NCBI RefSeq assembly: GCF_964355755.1
Contig: NC_092676.1
Location: forward strand, 12,322,288 to 12,386,287
DNA length: 64,000 bases
Direction: 5' to 3'
Source: Antedon mediterranea
Taxonomy: Eukaryota; Echinodermata; Crinoidea; Comatulida; Antedonidae
Positions 48,201-61,350 of this stretch are shown here, in pieces. The translations under genes were made by a program, and so were the position numbers. The first letter of the stretch is position 1; each line of letters begins with the position of its first letter. Under the pieces are notes generated by a model, which saw only the letters and a list, made by a program, of their open reading frames with translations, was not told the DNA's origin and did not search any database.

Positions 48201-51200
48201 TTGAAATCGTTTTAAACCAATTTGAGCATGTCGAAAAAACTTTTCACACAAAAACATCAAAGTGCACAGAATATCTTCAAATCGCATTTAGAGACGTTTT
48301 AGACCATTTTGTGCATTTCGAAAAAATTTGTTAACATAAAAAGACCAAAGTGTTTAGAATATCTCCAAATCGCATTTGGAGACGTTTTAGACCATTTTGT
48401 GCATTTCGATGAAACTTGGTTACACAAAAACATCAAAGTGCTTAAAATCACATTTGAAACCGTTTTAGAGCATTTTGAGCATTTCGATAAAACTTTTCAC
48501 ACAAAAACATCAAAGTGTACAAAATAGCTTAAAATCACATTTGAAACCGTTTTAGACCATTTTGAGCATTTCGATAAAACTTTTCACACAAAAATATCAA
48601 AGTGTACAAAATAGCTTCAAATCGCATTTGGAGACGTTTTAGACCATTTTGTGCATTTCGATGAAACTTGGTTACACAAAAACATCAAAGTGCTTAAAAT
48701 CACATTTGAAACCGTTTTAGAGCATTTTTAGCATTTCGATAATACTTTTCACACAAAAACATCAAAGTGTACAAAATAGCTTCAAATCGCATTTGGAGAC
48801 GTTTTAGACCATTTTGTGCATTTCGATGAAACTTGGTTACACAAAAACATCAAAGTGCTTAAAATCACATTTGAAATCGTTTTAGACCATTTTGAGCATT
48901 TCGATAAAACTTTTCACACAAAAAAATCAAAGTGCACAAAATAGCTTCAAATCGCATTTGGAGACGTTTTAGACTATTTTGTGCATTTCGAAAAAATTTG
49001 TTAACATAAAAAGACCAAAGTGTTTAGAATATCTCCAAATCGCATTTGGAGACGTTTTAAATCATTTTGTGCATTTCGATGGAACTTGGTTACACAAAAA
49101 CATCAAAGTGCTTAAAATCACATTTAAAACCGTTTTAGAGCATTTTGAGCATTTCGATAAAACTTTTCACACAAAAACATCAAAGTGTACAAAATAGCTT
49201 CAAATCGCATTTAGAGAGGTTTTAGACCATTTTGTGCATTTCGATAAAACTTTACACACAAAAACATCAAAGTGTACAAAATAGCTTCAAATCGCATTTA
49301 GAGACGTTTTAGACCATTTTGTGCATTTCGATAAAACTTTTCACACAAAAACATCAAATTGCACAAAATAGCTTAATATCGTGTTTGAAAACGTTTTAAA
49401 CCATTTTGAGCATGTCGATAAAACTTTTCACACAAAAATATCAAAGTGCACAGAATATCTTCAAATCGCATTTAGAGACGTTTTAGACCATTTTGTGCAT
49501 TTCGAAAAAATTTGTTAACATAAAAAGACCAAAGTGTTTAGAATATCTCCAAATCGCATTTGGAGACGTTTTAGACCATTTTGTGCATTTCGATGAAACT
49601 TGGTTACATAAAAACATCAAAGTGCTTAAAATCACATTTAAAACCGTTTTAGAGCGTTTTGAGCATTTCGATAAACTTTTCACACAAAAACATCAAAGTG
49701 CACAAAATAGCTTCAAATCGCATTTAGAGATGTTTTAGACCATTTTGTGCATTTCGAAAAAACTTTTCACACAAAAACATCAAATTGCACACAATAGCTT
49801 AATACCGTGTTTGAAATCGTTTTAAACCATTTTGAGCATGTCGATAAAACTTTTCACACAAAAACATCAAAGTGCACAGAATATCTTCAAATCGCATATA
49901 GAGACGTTTTAGACCATTTTGTGCATTTCGAAAAAATTTGTTAACATTAAAAGACCAATGTGTTTAGAATATCTCCAAATCGCATTTGGAGACGTTTTAG
50001 ACCATTTTGTGCATTTCGATGAAACTTGGTTACACAAAAACATCAAAGTGCTTAAAATCACATTTGAATCCGTTTTAGAGCATTTTTAGCATTTCGATAA
50101 TACTTTTCACACAAAAACATCAAAGTGTACAAAATAGCTTCAAATCGCATTTGGAGACGTTTTAGACCATTTTGTGCATTTCGATGAAACTTGGTTACAC
50201 AAAAACATCAAAGTGCTTAAAATCACATTTGAAATCGTTTTAGACCATTTTGAGCATTTCGATAAAACTTTTCACACAAAAAAATCAAAGTGCACAAAAT
50301 AGCTTCAAATCGCATTTGGAGACATTTTAGACTATTTTGTGCATTTCGAAAAAATTTGTTAACATAAAAAGACCAAAGTGTTTAGAATATCTCCAAATCG
50401 CATTTGGAGACGTTTTAAATCATTTTGTGCATTTCGATGGAACTTGGTTACACAAAAACATCAAAGTGCTTAAAATCACATTTAAAACCGTTTTAGAGCA
50501 TTTTGAGCATTTCGATAAAACTTTTCACACAAAAACATCAAAGTGTACAAAATAGCTTCAAATCGCATTTAGAGAGGTTTTAGACCATTTTGTGCATTTC
50601 GATAAAACTTTACACACAAAAACATCAAAGTGTACAAAATAGCTTCAAATCGCATTTAGAGACGTTTTAGACCATTTTGTGCATTTCGATAAAACTTTTC
50701 ACACAAAAACATCAAATTGCACAAAATAGCTTAATATCGTGTTTGAAAACGTTTTAAACCATTTTGAGCATGTCGATAAAACTTTTCACACAAAAATATC
50801 AAAGTGCACAGAATATCTTCAAATCGCATTTAGAGACGTTTTAGACCATTTTGTGCATTTCGAAAAAATTTGTTAACATAAAAAGACCAAAGTGTTTAGA
50901 ATATCTCCAAATCGCATTTGGAGACGTTTTAGACCATTTTGTGCATTTCGATGAAACTTGGTTACATAAAAACATCAAAGTGCTTAAAATCACATTTAAA
51001 ACCGTTTTAGAGCGTTTTGAGCATTTCGATAAACTTTTCACACAAAAACATCAAAGTGCACAAAATAGCTTCAAATCGCATTTAGAGATGTTTTAGACCA
51101 TTTTGTGCATTTCGAAAAAACTTTTCACACAAAAACATCAAATTGCACACAATAGCTTAATACCGTGTTTGAAATCGTTTTAAACCATTTTGAGCATGTC

Positions 51201-54200
51201 GATAAAACTTTTCACACAAAAACATCAAAGTGCACAGAATATCTTCAAATCGCATATAGAGACGTTTTAGACCATTTTGTGCATTTCGAAAAAATTTGTT
51301 AACATTAAAAGACCAATGTGTTTAGAATATCTCCAAATCGCATTTGGAGACGTTTTAGACCATTTTGTGCATTTCGATGAAACTTGGTTACACAAAAACA
51401 TCAAAGTGCTTAAAATCACATTTGAAACCGTTTTAGAGCATTTTGAGCATTTCGATAAAACTTTTCAAACAAAAACATCAAAGTGTACAAAATAGCTTCA
51501 AATCACATTTGAAACCGTTTTAGACCATTTTGAGCATTTCGATAAAACTTTTCACACAAAAACATCAAAGTGTACAAAATGGCTTCAAATCGCATTTGGA
51601 GACGTTTTAGAGCATTTTGAGCATTTCGATCAAACTTTTCACACAAAAACATCAAAGTGTACAAAATAACTTCAAATCGCATTTAGAGACGTTTTAGACC
51701 ATTTTGTGCATTTTGGTAAAACTTTTCACACAAAAACATCAAATTGCACAAAATAGCTTAATATCGTGTTTGAAAACGTTTTAAACCATTTTGAGCATGT
51801 CGATAAAACTTTTCACATAAAAATATCAAAGTGCACAGAATAGCTTCAAATCGCATTTGGAGACGTTTTAGACCATTTTGTGCATTTTGGTAAAACTTTT
51901 CACACAAAAACATCAAATTGCACAAAATAGCTTAATATCGTGTTTGAAAACGTTTTAAACCATTTTGAGCATGTCGATAAAACTTTTCACTCAAAAATAT
52001 CAAAGTGCACAGAAAATCTTCAAATCGCATTTAGAGACGTTTTAGACCATTTTGTGCATTTTGAAAAAATTTGTTAACATAAAAAGACCAAAGTGTTTAG
52101 AATATCTCCAAATCGCATTTGGAGACGTTTTAGACCATTTTGTGTTTTTCGAAAAAACTTTTCACACAAAAACATCAAAGTGTACAAAATTGCTTCAAAT
52201 CGCATTTGGAGACGTTTTAGACCATTTTGTGCATTTTGGTAAAACTTTTCACACAAAAACATCAAAATTCACAAAATAGCTTAATATCGTGTTTGAAAAC
52301 GTTTTAAACCATTTTGAGCATGTCGATAAAACTTTTCACTCAAAAATATCAAAGTGCACAGAATATCTTCAAATCGCATTTAGAGACGTTTTAGACCATT
52401 TTGTGCATTTCGAAAAAAATTGTTAACATAAAAAGACCAAAGTGTTTAGAATATCTCCAAATCGCATTTGGAGACGTTTTAGACCATTTTGCGCATTTCG
52501 ATGAAACTTGGTTACACAAAAACATCAAAGTGCTTAAAATCACATTTAAAACCGTTTTAGAGCGTTTTGAGCATTTCGATAAACTTTTCAAACAAAAACA
52601 TCAAAGTGTACAAAATAGCTTCAAATCGTATTTGGAGACGTTTTAGACCATTTTGTGCGTTTCGATGAATCTTGGTTACACAAAAACATCAAAGTGCTTA
52701 AAATCACATTTAAAACCGTTTTAGTGCATTTTGAGCATTTCGATAAAACTTTTCACACAAAAACATCAAAGTGCACAAAATAGCTTCAAATCGCATTTAG
52801 AGATGTTTTAGACCATTTTGTGCGTTTCGATAAAACTTTTCACACAAAAACATCAAATTGCACAAAATAGCTTAATATCGTGTTTGAAAACGTTTTAGAC
52901 CATTTTGAGCATGTCGATAAAACTTTTCACACAAAAACATAAAAGTGCACAAAATAGCTTCAAATCGCATTTAGAGATGTTTTAGACCATTTTGTGCGTT
53001 TCGATAAAACTTTTCACACAAAAACATCAAATTGCACAAAATAGCTTAATATCGTGTTTGAAAACGTTTTAGACCATTTTGAGCATGTCGATAAAACTTT
53101 TCACACAAAAACATAAAAGTGCACAGAATAGCTTCAAATCGCATTTGGAGACGTTTTAGACCATTTTGTGCATTTCGAAAAAAACTTTTTAACATAAAAA
53201 CACCAAAGTGCTTAGAATAGCTTCAAATCGCATTTGGAGACGTTTTAGACCATTTTGTGCATTTCGATGAAACTTGGTTACACAAAAACATCAAAGTGCT
53301 TAAAATCACATTTGAAACCGTTATAGAGCATTTTTAGCATTTCGATAAAACTTTTCACACAAAAACATCAAAGTGTACAAAATAGCTTCAAATCACATTT
53401 GAAACCGTTTTAGACCATTTTGAGCATTTCGATAAAACTTTTCACACAAAAACATCAAATTGCACAAAATAGCTTAATATTGTGTTTGAAAACGTTTTAA
53501 ACCATTTTGAGCATGTCGATAAAACTTTTCACACAAAAATATCAAAGTGCCCAGAATATCTTCAAATCGCATTTAGAGACGTTTTAGACCATTTTGTGCA
53601 TTTCGAAAAAATTTGTTAACATAAAAAGACCAAAGTGTTTAGATTATCTCCAAATCGCATTTGGAGACGTTTTAGACCATTTTGTGTTTTTCGAAAAAAC
53701 TTTTCACACAAAAACATCAAAGTGTACAAAATTGCTTCAAATCGCATTTAGAGAGGTTTTAGACCATTTTGTGCATTTCGATAAAACTTTTCACACAAAA
53801 ACATCAAAGTGCACAGAATATCTTAATACCGTGTCTGAAATCGTTTTAAACCATTTTGAGCATGTCGATAAAACTTTTCACACAAAAACATCAAAGTGCA
53901 CAGAATATCTTCAAATCGCATTTAGAGACGTTTTAGACCATTTTGTGCATTTCGAAAAAATTTGTTAACATAAAAAGACCAAAGTGTTTAGAATATCTCC
54001 AAATCGCATTTGGAGACGTTTTAGACCATTTTGTGCATTTCGATGAAACTTGGTTACACAAAAACATCAAAGTGCTTAAAATCACATTTGAAACCGTTTT
54101 AGAGCATTTTGAGCATTTCGATAAAACTTTTCACACAAAAACATCAAAGTGTACAAAATAGCTTCAAATCACATTTGAAACCGTTTTAGACCATTTTGAG

Positions 54201-55340
54201 CATTTCGATAAAACTTTTCACACAAAAACATCAAAGTGTACAGAATAGCTTCAAATCGCATTTGGAGACGTTTTAGACCATTTTGTGCATTTCGATGAAA
54301 CTTGGTTACACAAAAACATCAAAGTGCTTAAAATCACATTTGAAACCGTTTTAGAGCATTTTTAACATTTCGATAATACTTTTCACACAAAAAAATCAAA
54401 CTGCACAAAATAGCTTCAAATCGTATTTGGAGAGGTTTTAGACCATTTTGTGCATTTCGATAAAACTTTTCACACAAAAACATCAAAGTGTACAAAATAG
54501 CTTCAAATCGCATTTAGAGACGTTTTAGACCATTTTGTGCATTTCGATAAAACTTTTCACACAAAAACATCAAATTGCACAAAATAGCTTAATATCGTGT
54601 TTGAAAACGTTTTAAACCATTTTGAGCATGTCGATAAAACTTTTCACAAAAAAATATCAAAGTGCACAGAATATCTTCAAATCGCATTTAGAGACGTTTT
54701 AGACCATTTTGTGCATTTCGATGAAACTTGGTTACACAAAAACATCAAAGTGCTTAAAATCACATTTAAAACCGTTTTAGAGCGTTTTGAGCATTTCGAT
54801 AAACTTTTTACACAAAAACATCAAAGTGCACAAAATAGCTTCAAATCGCATTTAGAGATGTTTTAGACCATTTTGTGCATTTCGATAAAACTTTTCACAC
54901 AAAAACATCAAATTGCACAAAATAGCTTAATACCGTGTTTGAAATCATTTTAAACCATTTTGAGCATGTCGATAAAACTTTTCACACAAAAACATCAAAG
55001 TGCACAGAATATCTTCAAATCGCATTTAGAGACGTTTTAGACCATTTTGTGCATTTCGAAAAAATTTGTTAACATAAAAAGACCAAAGTGTTTAGAATAT
55101 CTCCAAATCGCATTTGGAGACGTTTTAGACCATTTTGTGCATTTCGATGAAACTTGGTTACACAAAAACATCAAAGTGCTTAAAATCACATTTGAAACCG
55201 TTTTAGAGCATTTTGAGCATTTCGATAAAACTTTTCACACAAAAACATCAAAGTTTACAAAATAGCTTCAAATCACATTTGAAACCGTTTTAGACCATTT
55301 TGAGCATTTCGATAAAACTTTTCACACAAAAACATCAAAG
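39130..55340 (+). repeat. Large duplicated segment, right copy (~16.2 kb)
   Basis: This copy is collinear with the left end of the window at offset 39,129 without an indel. Private bases relative to the left copy include G40576, T40794, A41346, T43926, A48531, A50324, G52560 and T55255. From about 55,340 changes become frequent: caattcgcattt, cattccgatg, then tgaaaccg against tgaaatcg and catttgggg against catttggag. Collinearity is lost by about 55,880, where monomer order differs. It contains copies of the 1005-, 676- and 1358-bp tandem duplications, so those arose before the large duplication. Confidence 0.9.
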
Positions 55341-58300
55341 TGTACAAAATAGCTTCAATTCGCATTTGGAGACGTTTTAGACCATTTTGTGCATTCCGAT
55401 GAAACTTGGTTACACAAAAACATCAAAGTGCTTAAAATCACATTTGAAACCGTTTTAGAGCATTTTTAGCATTTCGATAATACTTTTCACACAAAAACAT
55501 CAAAGTGTACAAAATAGCTTCAAATCGCATTTGGAGACGTTTTAGACCATTTTGTGCATTTCGATGAAACTTGGTTACACAAAAACATCAAAGTGCTTAA
55601 AATCACATTTGAAACCGTTTTAGACCATTTTGAGCATTTCGATAAAACTTTTCACACAAAAAAATCAAAGTGCACAAAATAGCTTCAAATCGCATTTGGG
55701 GACGTTTTAGACTATTTTGTGCATTTCGAAAAAATTTGTTAACATAAAAAGACCAAAGTGTTTAGAATATCTCCAAATCGCATTTGGAGACGTTTTAAAC
55801 CATTTTGTGCATTTCGATGGAACTTGGTTACACAAAAACATCAAAGTGCTTAAAATCACATTTAAAACCGTTTTAGAGCATTTTTAGCATTTCGATAAAA
55901 CTTTTCACACAAAAACATCAAAGTGTACAAAATAGCTTCAAATCACATTTGAAACCGTTTTAGACCATTTTGAGCATTTCGATAAAACTTTTCACACAAA
56001 AACATCAAAGTGTACAAAATAGCTTCAAATCGCATTTGGAGACGTTTTAGACCATTTTGTGCATTTCGATGAAACTTGGTTACACAAAAACATCAAAGTG
56101 CTTAAAATCACATTTGAAACCGTTTTAGAGCATTTTTAGCATTTCGATAAATACTTTTCACACAAAAACATCAAGGTGTACAAAATAGCTTCAAATCGCA
56201 TTTGGAGACGTTTTAGACCATTTTGTGCATTTCGATGAAACTTGGTTACAAAAAAACATCAAAGTGCTTAAAATCACATTTGAAACCGTTTTAGACCATT
56301 TTGAGCATTTCGATAAAACTTTTCACACAAAAACATCAAATTGCACAAAATAGCTTAATATCGTGTTTGAAAACGTTTTAGACCATTTTGAGCATGTCGA
56401 TAAAACTTTTCACACAAAAACATAAAAGTGAACAGAATAGCTTCAAATTGCATTTGGAGACCTTTTAGAGCATTTTGTGCATTTCGATAAAATGTGTTAA
56501 TATAAAAAGACCAAAGTGTTTAGAATATCTTCAAATCACATTTGGAGACGTTTTAGACCATTTTTTGCATTTCGATGAAACTTGGTTACACAAAAACATC
56601 AAAGTGCTTAAAATCACATTTAAAACCGTTTTAGAGCATTTTGAGCATTTCGATAAAACTTTTCACACAAAAACATCAAAGTGTACAAAATAGCTTCAAA
56701 TCGAATTTAGAGAGGTTTTATACCATTTTGTGCATTTCGATAAAACTTTTCACACAAAAACATCAAAGTGTACAAAATAACTTCAAATCGCATTTAGAGA
56801 CGTTTTAGACCATTTTGTGCATTTTGATAAAACTTTTCACACAAAAACATCAAATTGCACAAAATAGCTTAATACCGTGTTGGAAATCGTTTTAAACCAT
56901 TTTGAGCATGTCGATAAAACTTTTCACAAAAAAACATCAAAGTGCACCGAATAGCTTCAAATCGCATTTGGAGACGTTTTAAACCATTTTGTGCATTTCG
57001 ATGAAACTTGGTTACACAAAAACATCAAAGTGCTTAAAATCACATTTGAAACCGTTTTAGAGCATTTTGAGCATTTCGATAAAACTTTTCACACAAAAAC
57101 ATCAAAGTGTACAAAATAGCTTCAAATCGCATTTAGAGACGTTTTAGACCATTTTGTGCATTTCGAAAAAATTTGTTAACATAAAAAGACCAAAGTGTTT
57201 AGAATATCTCCAAATCGCATTTGGAGACGTTTTAGACCATTTTGTGCATTTCGATGAAACTTGGTTACACAAAAACATCAAAGTGCTTAAAATCACATTT
57301 GAAACCGTTTTAGAGCATTTTTAGCATTTCGATAATACTTTTCACACAAAAACATCAAAGTGTACAAAATAGCTTCAAATCGCATTTGGAGACGTTTTAG
57401 ACCATTTTGTGCATTTCGATGAAACTTGGTTACACAAAAACATCAAAGTGCTTAAAATCACATTTGAAACCGTTTTAGACCATTTTGAGCATTTCGATAA
57501 AACTTTTCACACAAAAAAATCAAAGTGCACAAAATAGCTTCAAATCGCATTTGGAGACGTTTTAGACTATTTTGTGCATTTTGAAAAAATTTGTTAACAT
57601 AAAAAGACCAAAGTGTTTAGAATATCTCCAAATCGCATTTGGAGACGTTTTAAACCATTTTGTGCATTTCGATGGAACTTGGTTACACAAAAACATCAAA
57701 GTGCTTAAAATCACATTTAAAACCGTTTTAGATCATTTTGAGCATTTCGATAAAACTTTTCAGACAAAAACATCAAATTGCACAAAATAGCTTAATACCG
57801 TGTTTGAAATCGTTTTAAACCATTTTGAGCATGTCGATAAAACTTTACACAAAAAAACATCAAAGTGCACAGAATAGCTTCAAATCGCATTTGGAGACGT
57901 TTTAAACCATTTTGTGCATTTCAATAAAACTTTTCACATAAAAACAACAAAGTGTACAAAATAGCTTCAAATCGCATTTAGAGACGTTTTAGACCATTTT
58001 GGGCATTTCGATGAAACTTGGTTACACAAATACATAAAAATGCTTAAAATCACATTTCAAACCGTTTTAGAGCATTTTGAGCATTTCGATAAATCTTTTC
58101 ACACAAAAACATCAAAGTGCACAAAATAGCTTCAAATCGCATTTAGAGATGTTTTAGACCATTTTGTGCAATTCGATAAAACTTTTCACACAAAAACATC
58201 AAATTGCACAAAATAGCTTAATATCGTGTTTGAAAACGTTTTAGACCATTTTGAGCATGTCGATAAAACTTTTCACACAAAAACATAAAAATGAACAGAA

Positions 58301-58560
58301 TAGCTTCAAATTGCATTTGGAGACGTTTTAGAGCATTTTGTGCATTTCGATAAAATGTGTTAACATAAAAAGACCAAAGTGTTTAGAATATCTTCAAATC
58401 ACATTTGGAGACGTTTTAGACCATTTTTTGCATTTCGATGAAACTTGGTTACACAAAAACATCAAAGTGCTTAAAATCACATTTAAAACCGTTTTAGAGC
58501 ATTTTGAGCATTTCGATAAAACTTTTCACACAAAAACATCAAAGTGTACAAAATAGCTTC
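55340..58560 (+). repeat. Rearranged satellite after the large duplication
   Basis: The piece ~55,940-56,867 matches ~21,055-21,985 at offset 34,882, including the rare cgataaatac plus aaggtgtac pair. The piece 57,780-58,560 resembles 20,280-21,055. Between them C-B-B' sets like those at 5.0-5.6 kb occur. The inverted 99-bp arms of the 22-kb region are absent here, so this relative kept the original junction. Private changes: ttttataccatt near 56,718, tgttggaaatcg near 56,880, cagacaaaaac near 57,760 and gataaatcttttc near 58,090. Confidence 0.78.
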
Positions 58561-60430
58561 AAATCGCATTTAGAGAGGTTTTAGACCATTTTGTGCATTT
58601 CGATAAAACTTTTCACACAAAAACATCAAAGTGTACAAAATAACTTCAAATCGTATTTAGAGACGTTTTAGACCATTTTGTGCATTTTGATAAAACTTTT
58701 CACACAAAAACATCAAATTGCACAAAATAGCTTAATATCGTGTTTGAAAACGTTTTAAACCATTTTCAGCATGTCGATAAAACTTTTCACACAAAAATAT
58801 CAAAGTGCACAGAATATCTTCAAATCGCATTTAGAGACGTTTTAGACCATTTTGTGCATTTCGAAAAAATTTGTTAACATAAAAAGACCAAAGTGTTTAG
58901 AATATCTCCAAATCGCATTTGGAGACGTTTTAGACCATTTTGTGTTTTTCGAAAAAACTTTTCACACAAAAACATCAAAGTGTACAAAATTCCTTCAAAT
59001 CGCATTTAGAGATGTTTTAGACCATTTTGTGCATTTCGAAAAAATTTGTTAACATAAAAAGACCAAAGTGTTTAGAATATCTCCAAATCGCATTTGGAGA
59101 CGTTTTAGACCATTTTGTGCATTTCGATGACACTTGGTTACACAAAAACATCAAAGTGCTTAAAATCACATTTAAAACCGTTTTAGAGCGTTTTGAGCAT
59201 TTCGATAAACTTTTCAAACAAAAACATCAAAGTGTACAAAATAGCTTCAAATCGTATTTGGAGACGTTTTAGACCATTTTGTGCGTTTCGATGAATCTTG
59301 GTTACACAAAAACATCAAAGTGCTTAAAATCAAATTTAAAACCGTTTTAGTGCATTTTGAGCATTTCGATAAAACTTTTCACACAAAAACATCAAAGTGC
59401 ACAAAATAGCTTCAAATCGCATTTAGAGATGTTTTAGACCATTTTGTGCGTTTCGATAAAACTTTTCACACAAAAACATCAAATTGCACAAAATAGCTTA
59501 ATATCGTGTTTGAAAACGTTTTAGACCATTTTGAGCATGTCGATAAAACTTTTCACACAAAAACATCAAAGTTTACAAAATAGCTTCAAATCACATTTGG
59601 AGACGTTTTAAACCATTTTGTGCATTTCGAAAAAAACTTTTTAACATAAAAACACCAAAGTGCTTAGAATAGCTTCAAATCTCATTTGGAGACGTTTTAG
59701 ACCATTTTGTGCATTTCGATGAAACTTGGTTACACAAAAACATCAAAGTGCTTAAAATCACATTTGAAACCGTTTTAGAGCATTTTGAGCATTTCGATAA
59801 AACTTTTCACACAAAAACATCAAAGTTTACAAAATAGCTTCAAATCACATTTGAAACCGTTTTAGACCATTTTGAGCATTTCGATAAAACTTTTCACACA
59901 AAAACATCAAAGTGTACAAAATAGCTTCAAATCGCATTTGGAGACGTTTTAGACCATTTTGTGCATTTCGATGAAACTTGGTTACACAAAAACATCAAAG
60001 TGCTTAAAATCACATTTGAAACCGTTTTAGACCATTTTGAGCGTTTCGATAAAACTTTTCACACAAATAAATCAGAGTGCACAAAATAGCTTCAAATCGC
60101 ATTTGGAGACGTTTTAGACTATTTTGTGCATTTCGAAAAAATTTGTTAACATAAAAAGACCAAAGTGTTTAGAATATCTCCAAATCGCATTTGGAGACGT
60201 TTTAAACCATTTTGTGCATTTCGATGGAACTTGGTTACACAAAAACATCAAAGTGCTTAAAATCACATTTAAAACCGTTTTAGAGCATTTTGAGCATTTC
60301 GATAAAACTTTTCACACAAAAACATCAAAGTGTACAAAATAGCTTCAAATCGCATTTAGAGACGTTTTAGACCATTTTGTGCATTTTGATAAAACTTTTC
60401 ACACAAAAACATCAAATTGCACAAAATAGC
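58560..60430 (+). repeat. Satellite stretch mixing E, block beta and F pieces
   Basis: It contains an E monomer near 58,910 with tail acaaaattcc, then C, B with gatgacacttgg, and the gaatcttggttac and gtgcgtttcg variants of block beta (59,290-59,460). An F monomer near 59,588 follows. From 59,690 it parallels 19,290-20,110, sharing atcagagtg. The order is new, so at least two joints are present, near 59,560 and 59,690. Confidence 0.78.
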
Positions 60431-61350
60431 TTAATATTGTGTTTGAAAACGTTTTAAACCATTTTGAGCATGTCGATAAAACTTTTCACACAAAAATATC
60501 AAAGTGCCCAGAATATCTTCAAATCGCATTTAGAGACGTTTTAGACCATTTTGTGCATTTCGAAAAAATTTGTTAACATAAAAAGACCAAAGTGTTTAGA
60601 TTATCTCCAAATCGCATTTGGAGACGTTTTAGACCATTTTGTGTTTTTCGAAAAAACTTTTCACACAAAAACATCAAAGTGTACAAAATTGCTTCAAATC
60701 GCATTTAGAGAGGTTTTAGACCATTTTGTGCATTTCGATAAAACTTTTCACACAAAAACATCAAAGTGCACAGAATATCTTAATACCGTGTCTGAAATCG
60801 TTTTAAACCATTTTGAGCATGTCGATAAAACTTTTCACACAAAAACATCAAAGTGCACAGAATATCTTCAAATCGCATTTAGAGACGTTTTAGACCATTT
60901 TGTGCATTTCGAAAAAATTTGTTAACATAAAAAGACCAAAGTGTTTAGAATATCTCCAAATCGCATTTGGAGACGTTTTAGACCATTTTGTGCATTTCGA
61001 TGAAACTTGGTTACACAAAAACATCAAAGTGCTTAAAATCACATTTGAAACCGTTTTAGAGCATTTTGAGCATTTCGATAAAACTTTTCACATAAAAACA
61101 TCAAAGTGTACAAAATAGCTTCAAATCACATTTGAAACCGTTTTAGACCATTTTGAGCATTTCGATAAAACTTTTCACACAAAAACATCAAAGTGTACAG
61201 AATAGCTTCAAATCGCATTTGGAGACGTTTTAGACCAATTTGTGCATTTCGATGAAACTTGGTTACACAAAAACATCAAAGTGCTTAAAATCACATTTGA
61301 AACCGTTTTAGAGCATTTTTAACATTTCGATAATACTTTTCACACAAAAA
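60430..61350 (+). repeat. Block gamma, third copy
   Basis: Collinear with 14,344-15,264 (offset 46,086) and with 53,473-54,393 (offset 6,957). It shares attgtgtttg, gtgcccagaatat, tagattatc and accgtgtctg. Private changes are cacataaaaacatc near 61,090 and gaccaatttgtgc near 61,232. Confidence 0.85.
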
